This document shows positions 12,501 through 25,539 of a DNA stretch of 64,000 nt, piece by piece. The notes under the pieces were generated by a model, which was not told where the DNA came from, ran no database searches, and worked only from the letters and a program-made list of their open reading frames with translations. The stretch comes from Hyperoplus lanceolatus (Eukaryota; Chordata; Actinopteri; Uranoscopiformes; Ammodytidae). Location of the stretch: positions 5,787,501-5,851,500 of the forward strand of contig CM049410.1 in assembly GCA_026929865.2 (NCBI GenBank), read 5' to 3'. The translations under genes and the position numbers were made by a program. Numbering within the stretch: position 1 is the stretch's first letter; every line of letters starts with the position of its first letter.

Positions 12501-14102
12501 GAAGGGGAGGTTGGGGAGGAGAGCGTGGTTGAAGGGCAGGAGGAGGAAGAGAGGACAGAGAGACAAGCTGTCCCCGACAACCAGATCCCTGTCGTGTTGC
12601 ACCTGTTTGGCCGCACGGGGAGAGAGAAGGAAGAGTGGTTCCAGCACTTCCTGTCCGCCTCCCGGGCTGGAGCCAAGAGCAGTGTGAGCGGGGAGGAGAA
12701 CACAGGTAAGGCCATTTCTTTTTCGATTCATGGTGGTAGGATAAAATTCAGCAGGGAAATCCTTTTAAGGAGACTCACTGCAAACATTAGTCCTTGTGTT
12801 GACCATGAGAACATTCGTTCAATCTGTGCAAAGAGTGCATGCACAATACTAACCACCTCCTGCAGCACCCTAACTTCTTTTCCGCCTTTATCTGTCGCTC
12901 AGAAACGCTGTGTTGTGGAGACAGTATTAAAGGAAGCACAGAGGAGCTGCACGACTTGCCGGGAGCGATGAAAACCAGAACTCTACTGGACTACAGCACA
13001 TACATGACTGAACTGATTGTCTCACAGACCTGCAATCTCACCCCAAGCCCCTGCAACAGTGACAAGGGAAGCCCCACAACCCACCAAAAGGTCAGCAAAA
13101 ACAAAACTTGTATTTCTTTTTTGCATTGTGAGGAGATACCAGAACGTGCTCTACTTGCCCTTTACATGCAGTGCTAATACTCTACATAACTCCCATTGAT
13201 CAGAGTGGTCAATATCAGCTACTGTTGTATTGTTCTGCCCCTGCGCTCAGACCAGCTTTATTTAGGATGCTGGCTCAGCCACACAAGTCCTCGCTGACCA
13301 GACACAATGTAAACTTGCAGAAATATCTGGAGTCACCTGGATGGAAGTACATAAGTTAGGACAGTGCATCTGCAAAATACCTGACTGAGCTGCTAATCCT
13401 GGCTTGGGTGGTTTGTGGATTGGCACCCCAAGAGAGAGGCAGGCAGTTCTGTTGCAGAATCAGTATTGATGTCCACATAAATGGAGGTTGAGGATACACT
13501 AGCATAGAAATGCCAAATAAATCATGCATCTCGGTTCCATCAGGTCATATGAACTTTGAGAAATGTTTGTTCAAGCATAACATAATAATATACAGTATAT
13601 ATACTTTTTATTTCCTGCAGATTCACATTGAAGAGAACGGGTCTGAAGGTCAAGCTGGAGCTGAGCCCAGTGCGGGTTTAGGGGCAGGGGATTGCACTGC
13701 AGAGAGCCAGCCCACCTGGGTGAACTCCCTGGTGGGAAGGATCTTCTGGGACTTTCTCCGGGAGAAGTACTGGACCGATCAGGTGGCTCACAAGATCCAG
13801 AAGAAACTCAGCAAGATCAAGGTGAGGGAGGACGAAGATAAGGGTGATCATTTATGCTTCAAAGTAACTGATATCAAGGTGTACCAAATGATCCGTTTGA
13901 ACCAATGCTATTCATCTAGGTTTTTATATTCACACCATCGTCAGTGTCATACTCTGCAACACGATCATACAACCAGAAAACCAGCACAGCTTTGTGCAAA
14001 AAGTCAAAAGATCTGACATAAGGAACACCAATGCTGCAGCAGCGCTCTTTCCAGTGTGTGTGTGCGTGCGTGTGCGTGCGTGCGTGCGTGCGTGTGTGTG
14101 TG

Positions 14103-14141
<39 letters not shown>

Positions 14142-14305
14142 ATGTGCGTGCAGTGTGTGTGTGTATGAAAGTCTGCTGATAATGCAAACACCCCCTGGTT
14201 CCAACACCAGAAGGTGGGAGTGAGTAGAGGAGTACCGATGGCACCGCAGTATCTCATTACTCATTTCCAACTCCCCTACCCTCTCCACTTTGACAAACAG
14301 CATCC

Positions 14306-14388
<83 letters not shown>

Positions 14389-16861
14389 CATCTGTCCCAG
14401 TTACTGTATAAAGTAGTGAGCCACCTTTGCTAGGGCCTCTGTATTTCTCTTACACCAATTCAATTTGGACTTAGTAAATTAGTATGTTGTTTATCTCATT
14501 ACAGTTGCCGTACTTCATGAATGAGCTGACTCTGGCAGATCTGGACATGGGCACTTGTCTACCTCAAGTCCTCAGCACTGCCAAACCTACACTGGACCGC
14601 AGAGGTGCAGTTGTGTGTATTTATGCTTACACATACATGTTGGACAAGGACTTGTCTGTAGTTGCTCTTGATCTTTTGATTACTATCCATGCTAGCAGTC
14701 AGTCTCTAGGGTCGGTAGATCCAGACAGTCTCTACCCAGATTTCTTCTCTCATACCTGCAGTGGGCTTAGACTGTGATCTCATTTGTTTAATTACAGGCT
14801 TTGTCGTGCCCGCCCTAAAGCTTTTCATTGTCTCCTGGGATTAGGAATCCTCTTTACTTTGGCTAAGCTCAGCCAACAATTACATGGCCAAACTATCATC
14901 TGTTGGTCTAATAGGTCTCTTCTGAAACAACGTGATGGAAAGCCAGATCTAGTGGAGATGTTGATGCAGCTTACAAAACCAGATTCACTCCTTAAATAGA
15001 AGAGAAGAGTTTTTAAAGGAATTTGAAGCATTACCTGCTAATCTGCTTACCGTTTTTTCCTCCTTCCCTTTCTACCGCAGGCCTATGGCTGGAGCTGGAG
15101 CTGGTCTACACGGGCTGCCTTCAGATGACCCTTGAGACTAAGATGAACCTGTGTAAACTGGGTAGAGATGGAGAAGACGAGGCGCACAGCGTGCCTGAGA
15201 CCCAGCAAGTGGGGTGAGGCCCATCTCTGTTTCACCCCCTCTCCCCCCCCCCCCATTCCCCAGTAGTGGAAGATAGGTGGAAGCTCGGATATTTGCATTA
15301 AAAGAGCACCAATGGTGTTTGTTTGTATTTTCAGCTCTAAGCCTAGGATGTGTATACTGGCTGATAGCGACGAAGAGTCATCCAGCGCAGGCTCCTCTGA
15401 TGAAGAGGAAGCCCCCTTATCTGAGCCGCTGGGGTCTCTGGGAGATAAGAGCACAGTGGTGGCAGCTGAAGGGTAAGATGAAAACTTTATACTGCAGTCG
15501 CATATATAATATGTCTGCTATAAAAATATATCTATATTAAAAGCTTTTTGAATCTGATGGATTTTGCACATACTAACAAAGCTACATGGCTCTGATGTTG
15601 GCAAAACCATCAAAATTCAAGTTAGCGAGATACATAAAGACAATGTTATTACATAGTAAAGAAATAAGTAAAGTGACAACACAAGACACAAGATGAATGA
15701 AAATAAATGAACAACTGTTGATATACAGTAAGCAAACACGTCACTCAAATTTGAATTATAATGAAGCTATTGCTGTCTAGTTTCCTTTCAGAGCCCCTCA
15801 ACTTTTTTGTGTGTGTCAACTGCCACGTTTCCTCCAATTAACATTAACTACTCAGAAATGTGTGAAAGCAAACGCGCAGTTATGGTTCTTGATGTCACAA
15901 CGATACAAAAACCAGGAGAGGTGTGACATTTTTTCAGGATTTAAAAGGAAGAAAGAATACACTTGTCACATAGTTGTTGTTGAATTGGTAATTGCTTTAT
16001 GATGCATATCCTTCGGCAGCTGATTTACTCCCTAAGCCTGTGTTCAAGAGTATGAAGTAGAAATGACTGTATGATACGTAATGGACATGCAATTAAACCT
16101 TAATGCATAATCTTTGTTGAAACAGTAGCATCATTGGAGTAGTCATGAACAACACTTTACTTTACTCCCACCTTATCTCCCCTTCCAGGCACACAGGTGG
16201 CAGCACAAGTAGGAAGTTCCTGCGCTTTGTGGACAAGATAGCCAAGTCCAAATACTTCCAGAAAGCCACGGAGAACGAGTACATCAAGAAGAAGATAGCT
16301 GAGGTGTCCAACATGCCTCTGATGCTAAGCGTCGAGGTGCTGGAGCTCTCTGGCACTCTGGCCATCAACATCCCACCTCCCCCCACTGACAGGATATGGT
16401 AGTAGGAGCTTCTCTTTAGTCATTTCATTCCACACATTCAAGTGGCCAGGTACTTTCTTTCTCACGCAGTCTTTTTTCTTTGTCTCCTTATGTCCCCTTC
16501 AGGTACAGTTTCCAGGTGCCTCCCAGGCTAGACCTTCATGTGCGTCCAACTCTCGGGGAAAGGGAGGTCACGTTCACTCACGTCACAGAGTGGATCGAGA
16601 AAAAACTGAAATGCGAGTTCCAGGTCAGTCCATCCTCCGGCATTTTCAGTATTAAAACCTCCTCCCTAGTCATTATAATCATTGCACTGATTATCAAATA
16701 TGTTATTTTGTCAGAAAGTCCTTGTCATGCCCAACATGGACGATCTGTATCTGCCCCTGATGACATCTGGCCTGGACAACCCACCCGCATCCCGCCAGTC
16801 CTCATTCCACTCCTCATCCCACCAGTCCTCCATGGAGTCCACGGAGTACCTGTCGGAGTAG
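9545..16861 (+). CDS. tex2: Tex2, ER SMP-domain lipid-transfer protein
   Basis: Tex2 (Nvj2-type) is anchored in the ER and moves lipid at membrane contact sites. Coding pieces: 9545-10748, 11799-11999, 12426-12705, 12903-13090, 13621-13821, 14505-14604, 15081-15213, 15335-15472, 16189-16398, 16503-16623 and 16715-16861, about 973 residues. The N-terminus is Ser-rich and disordered. Two adjacent hydrophobic segments lie near residues 320-367, followed by a PH-like region. The SMP domain begins near residue 655 ('WVNSLVGRIFWDFLREKYW') and runs almost to the Ser-rich C-terminus. All splice phases agree except inside the first coding exon: the 5' part reads in one frame up to about 10018, and the rest opens only after a stop at 9999-10001 in the next frame. 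One surplus base, probably in GGG at 10017-10019, explains this. The gene converges on rpl3l. Confidence 0.93.
11095..11345. repeat. Dispersed 'gctaacatgc' repeat fragment
   Basis: This tex2 intron segment contains 'gctaacatgctta', 'aaacatcagcata' and 'tagcataacc' modules, which resemble a common fish interspersed repeat built of GCTAACATG units. It is degraded and I cannot assign a class. Confidence 0.35.
14055..14158. repeat. (TG)n/(CG)n microsatellite
   Basis: A mixed TG/CG alternating purine-pyrimidine tract in a tex2 intron. It is followed about 150 bases later by an AC tract in the opposite sense. Confidence 0.95.
14311..14386. repeat. (AC)38 microsatellite
   Basis: A pure AC run in the same tex2 intron as the TG/CG tract at 14055-14158. 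The two are complementary to each other in the transcript. Confidence 0.97.
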
Positions 16862-17377
16862 TCGGCCCTCTTGACATGACGGATAGAATTGTGTCGATTG
16901 CAAAAAGCGTTGCTAGCAATGGATGGATAATGTGGCTGCTGCATGCTCCGTGTTCATCCTAAGTGTTGGTTCATTGCAACCGGAGCTGGATAAAGGCCTG
17001 CTGAAGGCATCCTGAACACTGCAGCTACCTCAGGGCTGTGAGACTGGTGCTACTGTGCCCCCTACTGTGGAGATAACTGAACTGCAACCAAGACCCTGAC
17101 AACAGTGAAAGCACGTTAAAACTAACAATTTAAAAATTGTTATTTAATGCAAGACTGAAAAACTGAATTATTCACCTGCACGTCAAAAACACGATTTTCA
17201 TGACTACTGATTTAAAAGAATGCCAATTGAGAAAACAATACATCCATTTTCTAATTAACAGCTTCCGTGACGGGTTGGGGTTTTGAAAAAGCCTCAGAAT
17301 GATCATTTGATGATTATGTTCAATCATGGTGCATGTTATTTCTGAACAGTGTTAATATGATAATGGAGTTATCAGTG

Positions 17378-17383
17378 AATAAA
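17378..17383 (+). terminator. tex2: tex2 polyadenylation signal
   Basis: An AATAAA hexamer about 517 bases after the tex2 stop, and the only canonical hexamer on this strand before the rpl3l 3' end. The stretch 16862-17573 holds only the two converging 3'UTRs. Confidence 0.6.
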
Positions 17384-17537
17384 AACCTGTTCCAAACTTT
17401 TATACTGTGTAAATTACTGAATTTAAGCTGCATACAAAAGGTGTAGAGGGTTAATGCAGGATAAAACACAACCAGATTGCGATCACCAATGTATATGGAA
17501 ACAAAAACAACACACAGTGTATTTGAAAACTCTGTAT

Positions 17538-17543
17538 TTTAAT
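17538..17543 (-). terminator. rpl3l: rpl3l polyadenylation signal (variant)
   Basis: ATTAAA on the minus strand about 30 bases past the stop codon. It is the nearest usable hexamer. Confidence 0.4.
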
Positions 17544-17573
17544 TGTATGAGAATTGAGTTATGAGAGATTATT

Positions 17574-20500
17574 TCAGGCCTCTTCAACCTCCGGCTTTTG
17601 CTTCAGGGCGTCCTTCTTCAGTGGCCCCTGCAGGTAAAACCAGAATTCAGTGTTAACATTGTGTAGAATGAGGGATTGTGTTAACAACACTGGAGAATTT
17701 TCCAGTTATAGGCTATGTATATTTTTTGCACACTCACCATGAATGCCCTCTTCTCCTGGGCAGTCTGGAAACGACCATGGCCGAATTTGGAAGTGGTGTC
17801 GATGAACTTGATCTCGATGCTCTCCTTGGATTTGCGAGATGTGTGCACGAGCAAAGACTGGGGTGGAGGAGGAACACACAAAGATATACTCATACATGTA
17901 CATGTCCTGATATCATGTACTAGGAGCCTTAATGTTTGCACCATGAGAGTAAATTCAATGCTTCATATGTTCAACCTAAAAGACAGAAAACATGCGCGAA
18001 TATACTGCAGAGATAAAAAAAAATTATATATATTTTGTAAATCGAACTGTACCTTTCGGAGGGTGAGGACACGTTTTGTAGTCCCGATCACACAGCCCTT
18101 CACCATGAGAAAGTCATTATTCACTTCACCGTACTGGGGGAAGCCTCCCTACAGGGACACGACAACAGAAGATGTAATTATATTAAAAAAAAGGAATGAA
18201 GAGAAAATAAGGAGTAGAAGAAATGTCCTTTCCCCTTTTCCCAACATATAGTGCATCATAATATATTGGCAACAAGTTGTCATGCAAAATCTTGAGAATT
18301 TATGAAACATTATCATACTCATAATTCCAATGCATTATAATTCTCATATGCTATGCTACAGTGTTTTGTGCACATGTGATTATACTTTACATTATACTTA
18401 AGATGTGGGATACATTGAAAGTGTTACCAGACATTAAATAACCTGGTAGATTTGATAATCCATTTGTTTCTTTCTTTTATGCGTATATTATAATCTTTTC
18501 ACAGAAAAAATAGCAGTACCATGGGGTTGATGCTCTTCTGGCTGGCGTCGTAGATAGTGGAGCCGTTGTTTCGGATCACCTTTCCATCCTGAATGTGCAC
18601 ACCTTTTCCCATGCGGTAGATCTGAGGACACATGGCATTATGGGTAACCAACATTGCTAATGCATTATTCAATAAAAGCTTATTTCCCTGAGGGCAGTTG
18701 AAGGTGACGTTGAATGATAGTGGGTGAAGTGGGACTTGGTTCACCTTCTTGTTGAGCTCAGTACGGTGGTGATAACCCTTCTGACCAGCACGAGCTATGG
18801 TGTATGACACACGGGATGGATGCCAGGCCCCAATACAGGCCACCTTCCTCAGACCCTTGTGAGTTTTCCTGGGCAGCTTCTTTGTTCCCCAGCGACTTGT
18901 CACGCCTATTGGCACAAAGAGCAATGGCTAAGTACTTGCATACAATATATACATCTGAGGACATTCATTTTGTAAGACCGTGCGAAACTAGTCAGAGCAT
19001 TGTTTCCAACCTTTAAAGCCGTGACCCTTGGTGACTCCAATGACGTCGATCATCTCATCCTGTGAGAAGACGGCAGAGATGGGCACGGCCTGCTCCAGGT
19101 GTTCTTTGGCCCAGTCCACCTTGTCCGAGGTGCTTCCACCATTGAGCTGCACCTCCATGATGTGGGCCTTTTTCTGTTTTATGGCCAGCAAACGCATCTG
19201 GAAATGGAGAAGCCCGTTATCCTCGACTGAAGGGAGTCCAAAAGAAATGCTAGAATTGCCTTTTTCTGGATTACAGAAATAAAGTCCCCAAAGTATCAGT
19301 TTTTTAAACTTTCAACCCTTTAAAGATATCCCTAGATCTGTGTTTTTATAAGAAGGCGTATTAAATGAGATCATGTTTGAACTTGTATTAATAACACCAT
19401 GCTAATACCACAGCCCTGATATTTAAAGTTACATTTTATGTGGATTCACACTTCTGAAGCTTGAAACCTGCCTAGGAAGAAAGACTGATCATAATGACTC
19501 TGTTAAGACTTGACATCTTGGCTGTTGTTCATATTTTACACTGCATACTTCAAAAGCTTTTTTTCCCTCTTGGCAAAGTCTGGGTGAGCAGCCAGGTTCT
19601 GCCCTAAATTTTATTTTTAGACTGCTATTTGAAACGGCTCCCGCATGGGTCCCCCTCTGCCCCTCCCATGGACAGAGCTCATTGACTCTTGGCAGCAGAG
19701 AAATTTGGGAGGTGGCAAATTTCCGTTGCATGATGACAGGTGGACAACTCTGACACCCTTCTGACGCCCTTCTGCAGGGGTGGACTCAAGAGACCATGCG
19801 CTGAATGGCTGCCAGTTGTCAGACCAATGGAAGTCCGACTGAAGACAACAACTGTTTGTCAAACAAACTGGCTGGCTAACCTGGGAGTGAACGATAACCC
19901 TGATCGTTGAACAGTATTTCTTCATCGTAGCAAAGTCCTTGTCCAGCTGTTTCTTTCCTGATTCGTCCTGCCACTTCTTGCTGCACTTGGTGAAGGCCTT
20001 CTTCTTGCTCTTGTACCTGAAAAACCCAGAAAAGGCTCCATGTAGATACTGTTCATATACGGAAAAACAACAGTGTATGTGGGGCTGCCAAAGACTGTAC
20101 AACAACGCACCAGGTTCTGTAAAATCTGCGCTTGCACTCGTCACTGAGATGCTCTGCGAAGATGGTTTTGAGGGCACGAATGCCGCGGGGGGTCTCAACG
20201 TATCCCACCACACCCACCACAATGATCGGTGGAGTGTCTATGATGGTGACCGCCTCTACCTCCTCTCGCTTTGACATCTCTGTGGGAGAAACATGCGAAA
20301 TATTCATCTGCTGAGATATTTGAACTGCTAGTATACAGCAAAGATCAATGAATTACTTGAGCATTGCTTAATCATGGAGGTTCAACAGAAGATATGTGTG
20401 GATTTCATGGTAATAAAGTAACTGAAGATAACCCAAGGTGGACCCTAATAAGTAGCACAAGTGATAGAACAAAATACCCGGTTGAGCTACCAAGAACATT

Positions 20501-21383
20501 CAGCTCTTAACATTCTGTAACAATGTAAATCACGTTATGATGTCCAAGTGGTACATACTGAGTCCCACGCGGTGCACCTCCCTCAGTGTGTGTGTCATGC
20601 CAGCCTTGTATCCCATGAAGGCAGTTAGGTGGACGGGTAGGCTGGGGTCATCTTTGGGCCATGTACGCACCTTGCCCCTGTGCTTCTTGCTACGCTTGCA
20701 GGGCAGGAACCCCATGTGTCCATGGCGGGGTGCGTGGAATTTGCGGTGGGACTAAAATAAAAAAAGAACATTAAACCACATAATATTACACTATTTACTA
20801 ACATACAATTCAGACAACTGCATGGTAATGTAACCACGATTTAATAACTGTGGTAGTAGATCAAGAACAGACACAAGAATAATTTCATGTATTCAGAGCA
20901 ACACAAATAATACTCTGTCCTGCTTTTAAACAACAGGTGTGGCTGTGGGTCTAATTTCCAAAGATTCTTTACATATGAAAATCCTCTTTTATTAAGGGCC
21001 TCTATACGCTGTACTAAAGTGAAGAAGCATGTTAAAATAATAAACTGTCAAAGAGTCAAGTCCCTTGGTTTTCATGTGTTGCCATGTGTTTGTGCTTTCT
21101 ACGTTCACTGCTTTGTCAGATTTAATGTGATTCAAATAGCAGGCACACACACAAACCACATAAATAGAAATACCCCATTCCAGAGTTCCACGTGGTCTCC
21201 TCAAAGGCAGCCATTACATGATAACTTTTACAATATACTTTATCCTCTTCATCTTCATAAACCAAGGTGGCAAAACAAAGTGACTAATTCAAACAAGTAG
21301 AATTCAAAAGACAGGTTAAACCCTGCTAAATAGCTTGTCCTTTATAGTCGAAAAGAAGCAAAAATATGAGGAGCACTGACCAT
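17574..21383 (-). CDS. rpl3l: Ribosomal protein uL3-like (muscle-type L3 paralogue)
   Basis: This is the paralogue of ribosomal protein uL3, which shapes the peptidyl-transferase centre of the 60S subunit; in mammals it replaces RPL3 in heart and skeletal muscle. The ten coding exons (21383-21381, 20751-20559, 20279-20111, 20016-19881, 19197-19011, 18905-18745, 18621-18520, 18148-18053, 17857-17738, 17627-17574) give 406 residues, the family length. The uL3 body is complete, including the WHPSR loop and '[14 protein letters not shown]' near the end. It is called rpl3l rather than rpl3 because of 'HTLREVH', '[10 protein letters not shown]' and '[11 protein letters not shown]', and because it sits beside ndufb10 as in mammals. 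The start codon is the last triplet of exon 1 (ATG|GTCAGT). No box C/D snoRNA such as mammalian RPL3 introns carry was found. Confidence 0.93.
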
Positions 21384-21859
21384 GTCTGCACTCTGTCCCG
21401 TCGAGGAGTAGAAAGAAAGAGAGATCAGTGTCGACGTAAGGGTCATGCATAAGATGATACTCACGCAAGGACTCTAATTTTGTATCTGACCCCACGTCGA
21501 GGGGCCGTATTCACTTTCAAACAAGGCAGGCTCTGCCAAGCTCTGACTGCAGAAGAGGGGGTGGGGGGAGTGGTAAACTCAGAGGCCTGAGGTGGAGGGG
21601 ACTAGGCCCAGTGGACAGGAACCACATAGCCAAGAAAGGAAGAAGAAATATGTGTCATTGGGCCAGTGTCCACCTGGTCTACTTTAGAACAGATACAGTC
21701 TCTTCCCTGTCTTTATTACACAACATCAACCTATTGTTGAGACGCCTTGGCTCGGCTTTCCCATGTTGCATGTTGTGTTTTTCACAGGCTTAATTGGTAT
21801 TAATGTAACAAAACAATATTGCCAAAGCATCATATAGTAATAAATGCAAAATTCTAAAA

Positions 21860-21932
<73 letters not shown>

Positions 21933-22326
21933 CACATTTTCAGTAAAAAATAGTATAGGCCTATATAAAGCTATACTTTGTATAGCCTACTCAACATAAT
22001 GTATAGGACTGTTCACCAGAGGTTTCATGTTGCTAGTTCTGCACCACCACCTGCTGCATTTCCACGGTATTACAGTTCTACCGATGACCTTTACCCTTCG
22101 ACCCTTCTTCTTTTAAAACACTATATAATATAATCAATAACAATACTCTTTCGTTTAAATGATTTTTGCGAAACATTATTTCACGTTGAAAAATTTTAAG
22201 AGAACATAAAGGTGTTTGCATTAATGACCTCTATTTTGCCGTCTTGTTGTATCTCCTGCGCATGTGCCAGCCCGAAAGAAGAGCAGTCGAGGTCGAATTT
22301 ATTCTAGGTGGATAAAAAAGGCAAAA
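21384..22326. other. rpl3l-ndufb10 divergent intergenic region
   Basis: Holds the short pyrimidine-rich rpl3l leader (TCTTTCTTTCTACTCC on the minus strand near 21405-21420), a (TCTA)n microsatellite at 21861-21932 and the ndufb10 leader. The two genes are head to head, but about 940 bases separate their start codons, and I see no TATA box. Confidence 0.5.
21861..21932. repeat. (TCTA)18 microsatellite
   Basis: A perfect tetranucleotide run between rpl3l and ndufb10. It is the complement of the GATA motif repeated at 62243-62342. Confidence 0.97.
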
Positions 22327-25268
22327 ATGCCTGCAGACTATGATAAGGGAGCGTACCCGGAGCCTCCTCGACAGACTCCGGCTGTGGACAAACAGACAGC
22401 GCTGCCGAACCCGGCTCTGATCCTGTCTAAACTCTTCTATTACTCCGTGGACCTTCCTGTCACCACATTTAGAGGTAACCCAAGCTAACAGCTAACTGGG
22501 CTAACACAACAACACGGCTTTCAGGAGCCAGAGTACTTCGTAGACGTATTGTTAGTGTATTTAAACCTTATTACTAGAGTGTCACTATCGCTTCCTTGCA
22601 CAGTATCATACCGAGTCAATAACATGACTGTTGTTTGTTTGAGTTAGCAGCTTGTGCGCCTTTAGCAAGGTGTTATGCTAACTAGCGTCATTCACAGACC
22701 TGTCCAAATCTGTGAACAGTCGCATTGCTTTGCCTGGGTTTATAACCACGCTTCTTTATCCACCAATCGTCTAGATGCTGTCGACAGCATTCGGGCTAAC
22801 AACAAGCTCGTCTACTACCACCAGAAGTTCCGCCGTGTCCCCTACCTGACGGAGTGCCAGGAGGGGGATTATGTCTGCTACTATGAGGCGGAGATGCAGT
22901 GGAAGAGAGACTAGTAAGTAATAAAAAACCGTAAATATACATGCAGGCTGGATTACCAAGTGCGTGGGCTCCAAGAAATGACAATTTCTGACAAATTGGG
23001 AATTAGATTGATCACAACTCCTGCATCCTGTATAATAATCTAATTGTGATGTTTTACACATCATACACTATAGGAACGGAAAGGAAAGGATGGTATTTGA
23101 GAATGGGAGTCGCTGTCATTGGTTGGTTGTGCTGTATCTGATGAACTGTGTTCTTCCAACTTTGTGACAGCCTGATAATAGCCCCATATATAAAGCAAAA
23201 AAAAAAGTGCATTGCTGTTATCTTATTATTGACAATGGTTTTATTGATGCAAATAGTTTTACATATTAAATGCATTCCTATTACGTGTAGTGCTTCTACT
23301 GGGAAATTCCCAGTTTGGTATGGAAACACTTGGGCTGACCTGTTCAGAGCTCTCACCTTAAACACATGTAAACACCCATATATAGTATGGTAACACCTTA
23401 GGATGGCCTAGGAAGAGGGGCCCACCAGTAACCATGGTTCGATCCCCGGCACCGGACAGGAGGGTGTTACTTGTAATACAAGTGGTGGCTGGTATAACCT
23501 CTACATTGCCAACCACCTCTATCATTGTGTCCTTGAGCAAGACAATTAAACCCAAACTGCTCCAGGGGCACTGTACTATGGCTGACCCTGCGCTCTGACC
23601 CCTTCCTAAGCGTGGTAACTTGAGAGGGGATATGCGAAAGGACAAGTTTCTATGTGCCTCTTACCCAGGGGGCAAAACCCTCTTTTTTTGGAAAACAGAC
23701 ATGGGCTGTTGTAAAAGGTTGTTCACCAGAAATGATATCTAGGACCTTCAAGGATCACAACCTGGTCAACTACCTGCTGGAAAGCTACAGGGGGCCAAAA
23801 TAGAAAATCAGAACCATGCTTTAATGCGAGGGTAAAACTTTTTTAACTTATAGATATCATCTTGAAACTTTGCCAGTTGATTGCTGGCATTAAAACAATG
23901 ATTTTTTTGTATTGAAGTAACACACTTATATCAAGTCAAAATGCAATAAAGATTTCAACTCTTGCTTTAGCCAATATCTAGATTTTTTGGTTTTTAAAGA
24001 TATGCAAATTTGTGAAATATGCTAAATTTACATATATATTCCAACATTTTTGAAAAAAACATCATCAAAAATCATTGTTTTAATGCCAGTAATCAACTGG
24101 CAAAGTTTCATGATGATATCTATATATCTATAAGTAAAAAAAAATTCAATTTTACCCTCGCATTAAACCAAGGTAGTTGACCAGGTTGTCCACCCAGGTT
24201 GTGATCCTTGAAGGTCCTAGATATCATTTCTGGTGAACAACCTTTTACAACAGCCCATGTCCACAAAATCACTTTGCCCCCTAGGTATCTTGTAAATAGA
24301 CTAAAAAAAGATAACTTAACTTAACTCAGGCCTCATTACCCACCATCAGGGTTATACTTATTGATACTCTTGTGGCTGAATAGCTGGAAATCTGCACCCA
24401 AATTAGTTTATACAATCTCGTGGAAGAGCTTTCCAGATAAGGCTGTTGGGTGTCCACATACTTTTGACCATGTAGTGTATTTTTTCCACAATGACTTAAA
24501 TATGCATACAAATGAATGCCCTTTATACTAAGGACTCAATAGAGGTTTCATACATTAATTGTAGTGGTCTGGGTGCCACAGCTCACTCCAGAGATGCTGT
24601 TGTATTTTCAGCCTTTCCGCGGAAATGAGTGTCATTCAATGTTGTTTTCTCCCTCAGCAAAGTGGACCAGGAGATTGTGAAGGTGGTCCAGGAGCGTCTG
24701 CGGGCCTGTCATCAGAGAGAAGGATCCAGCTACGTGCAGAACTGCGCCAAAGAAATAGAGCTGTTCGGCGAGGTGTCCAAGAACTTCCAGGCACGCTGTA
24801 AGTAGTGTGAGTGTGGTTTGGAGATCAGACATCTGCTGTACTAGAAAGAAAAGGTGGAAGCATTGAGGAATCCTACATTTGGGAAATGCTTCAAGAGAGT
24901 AATAGGTGGTTTACCCAAAATCTACTGTTCATTTTTTCAAAATGTGCTTTGTTGGACAAATGCAGAAAAACATGCATTTGTTGTAAAACTGAGATTATCA
25001 ATAGACATGCATGTGATCAAATCACTTACGAGAAGAACAAAAAGGTTTCATGCATTTGTTTTCATAGAAATTGGACATCACCTTTGGTTTTGGAGTATTG
25101 TATATTTTAAAGACTTGACAATGAAGGTAATTGTGTCACTTTATTTGACCACAAATTGTTTATTTCATGACCTTTCTCTTTCCAGATGGAGACCTGGGAG
25201 CATATGCCAGCGCGAGGAAATGTCTAATGAAGCAGAAAGCTCGTATGATGGGGACTGAGGGTGTTTAA
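22327..25268 (+). CDS. ndufb10: NADH dehydrogenase 1 beta subcomplex subunit 10
   Basis: An accessory subunit of mitochondrial complex I, in the distal membrane-arm module, located on the intermembrane-space side. The exons (22327-22474, 22775-22913, 24658-24797, 25186-25268) join in consistent phases to give 169 residues; the human protein has 172. Landmarks are 'YPEPPR' near the start, 'RRVPYLTEC' and 'YEAEMQWKRDYKVDQEI' in the middle, paired cysteines (CX6C near residue 80, then 'CHQREGSSYVQNC') consistent with Mia40-type import, and 'DLGAYASARKCL' near the end. The chosen ATG matches the family start. An upstream GTG in the same frame would add 21 unusual residues and is not used here. 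Introns 2 and 3 hold a SINE and a fold-back MITE. Confidence 0.93.
23405..23660 (+). mobile_element. tRNA-derived SINE
   Basis: The B-box-like GGTTCGATCCCC lies near 23437 with an A-box-like stretch before it. The conserved SINE body motif 'ccttgagcaagacaattaaa' follows at about 23532, then 'ctgctccaggggcactgta'. Its 3' end abuts the fold-back MITE at 23662. Confidence 0.65.
23662..24287. mobile_element. Fold-back MITE, nearly palindromic
   Basis: The two halves are inverted copies. TACCCAGGGGGCAAA at the left edge answers TTTGCCCCCTAGGTA at the right, and inner arms such as 'aaggttgttcaccagaaatg' recur in reverse near 24225-24250. The unique hinge is around 23980-24010. There is no ORF. A related, more degraded copy lies at 25540-25985. 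Confidence 0.75.
24318..24478. mobile_element. Tc1-like terminal fragment
   Basis: Ends with 'tgtccacatacttttgacca' followed by tgtagtgta, the terminal inverted repeat of a common fish Tc1 family, preceded by decayed transposase sequence. Only this end is present. Confidence 0.5.
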
Positions 25269-25307
25269 GATCAATACCCTACTATCTGCCCTGTGTAATA
25301 ATTGTAA

Positions 25308-25313
25308 AATAAA
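25308..25313 (+). terminator. ndufb10: ndufb10 polyadenylation signal
   Basis: AATAAA 40 bases after the stop codon, within a short compact 3'UTR. Confidence 0.8.
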
Positions 25314-25539
25314 GTGTATGTGATAAATTGTGCCTGCTGTGATTTTTCACCCATACAGTATGTCAGCATGCATGGACTTGCATTGTTAGATTGTCAAGTT
25401 TCATGAAACTCTGGAATTTTATGTAGCAATGGATTGGATCAAGCGATTTCTGAGCATGACCTTTATAGATCTTGCATCAGCATATTATGGTGGGTAAAGT
25501 TCTTAAATAGAGGGTGTTGATAGAAACGGCTCTAAGTTT

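Noticed and set aside
19617-20222. 201-codon minus-strand ORF in rpl3l
   Set aside because: It contains rpl3l exon 4 but otherwise reads through intron sequence. The exon edges with proper splice sites explain it better.
17574-21383. Box C/D snoRNAs (SNORD43 or SNORD83 type) in rpl3l introns
   Set aside because: I looked for TGATGA and CTGA boxes and for the U43 guide on the minus strand and found no convincing pair. Those snoRNAs belong to RPL3 rather than RPL3L.
22264-22326. N-terminal extension of ndufb10 upstream of 22327
   Set aside because: The in-frame upstream codon is GTG, not ATG, and the NDUFB10 family starts with the MPxxxDK-type sequence at 22327.
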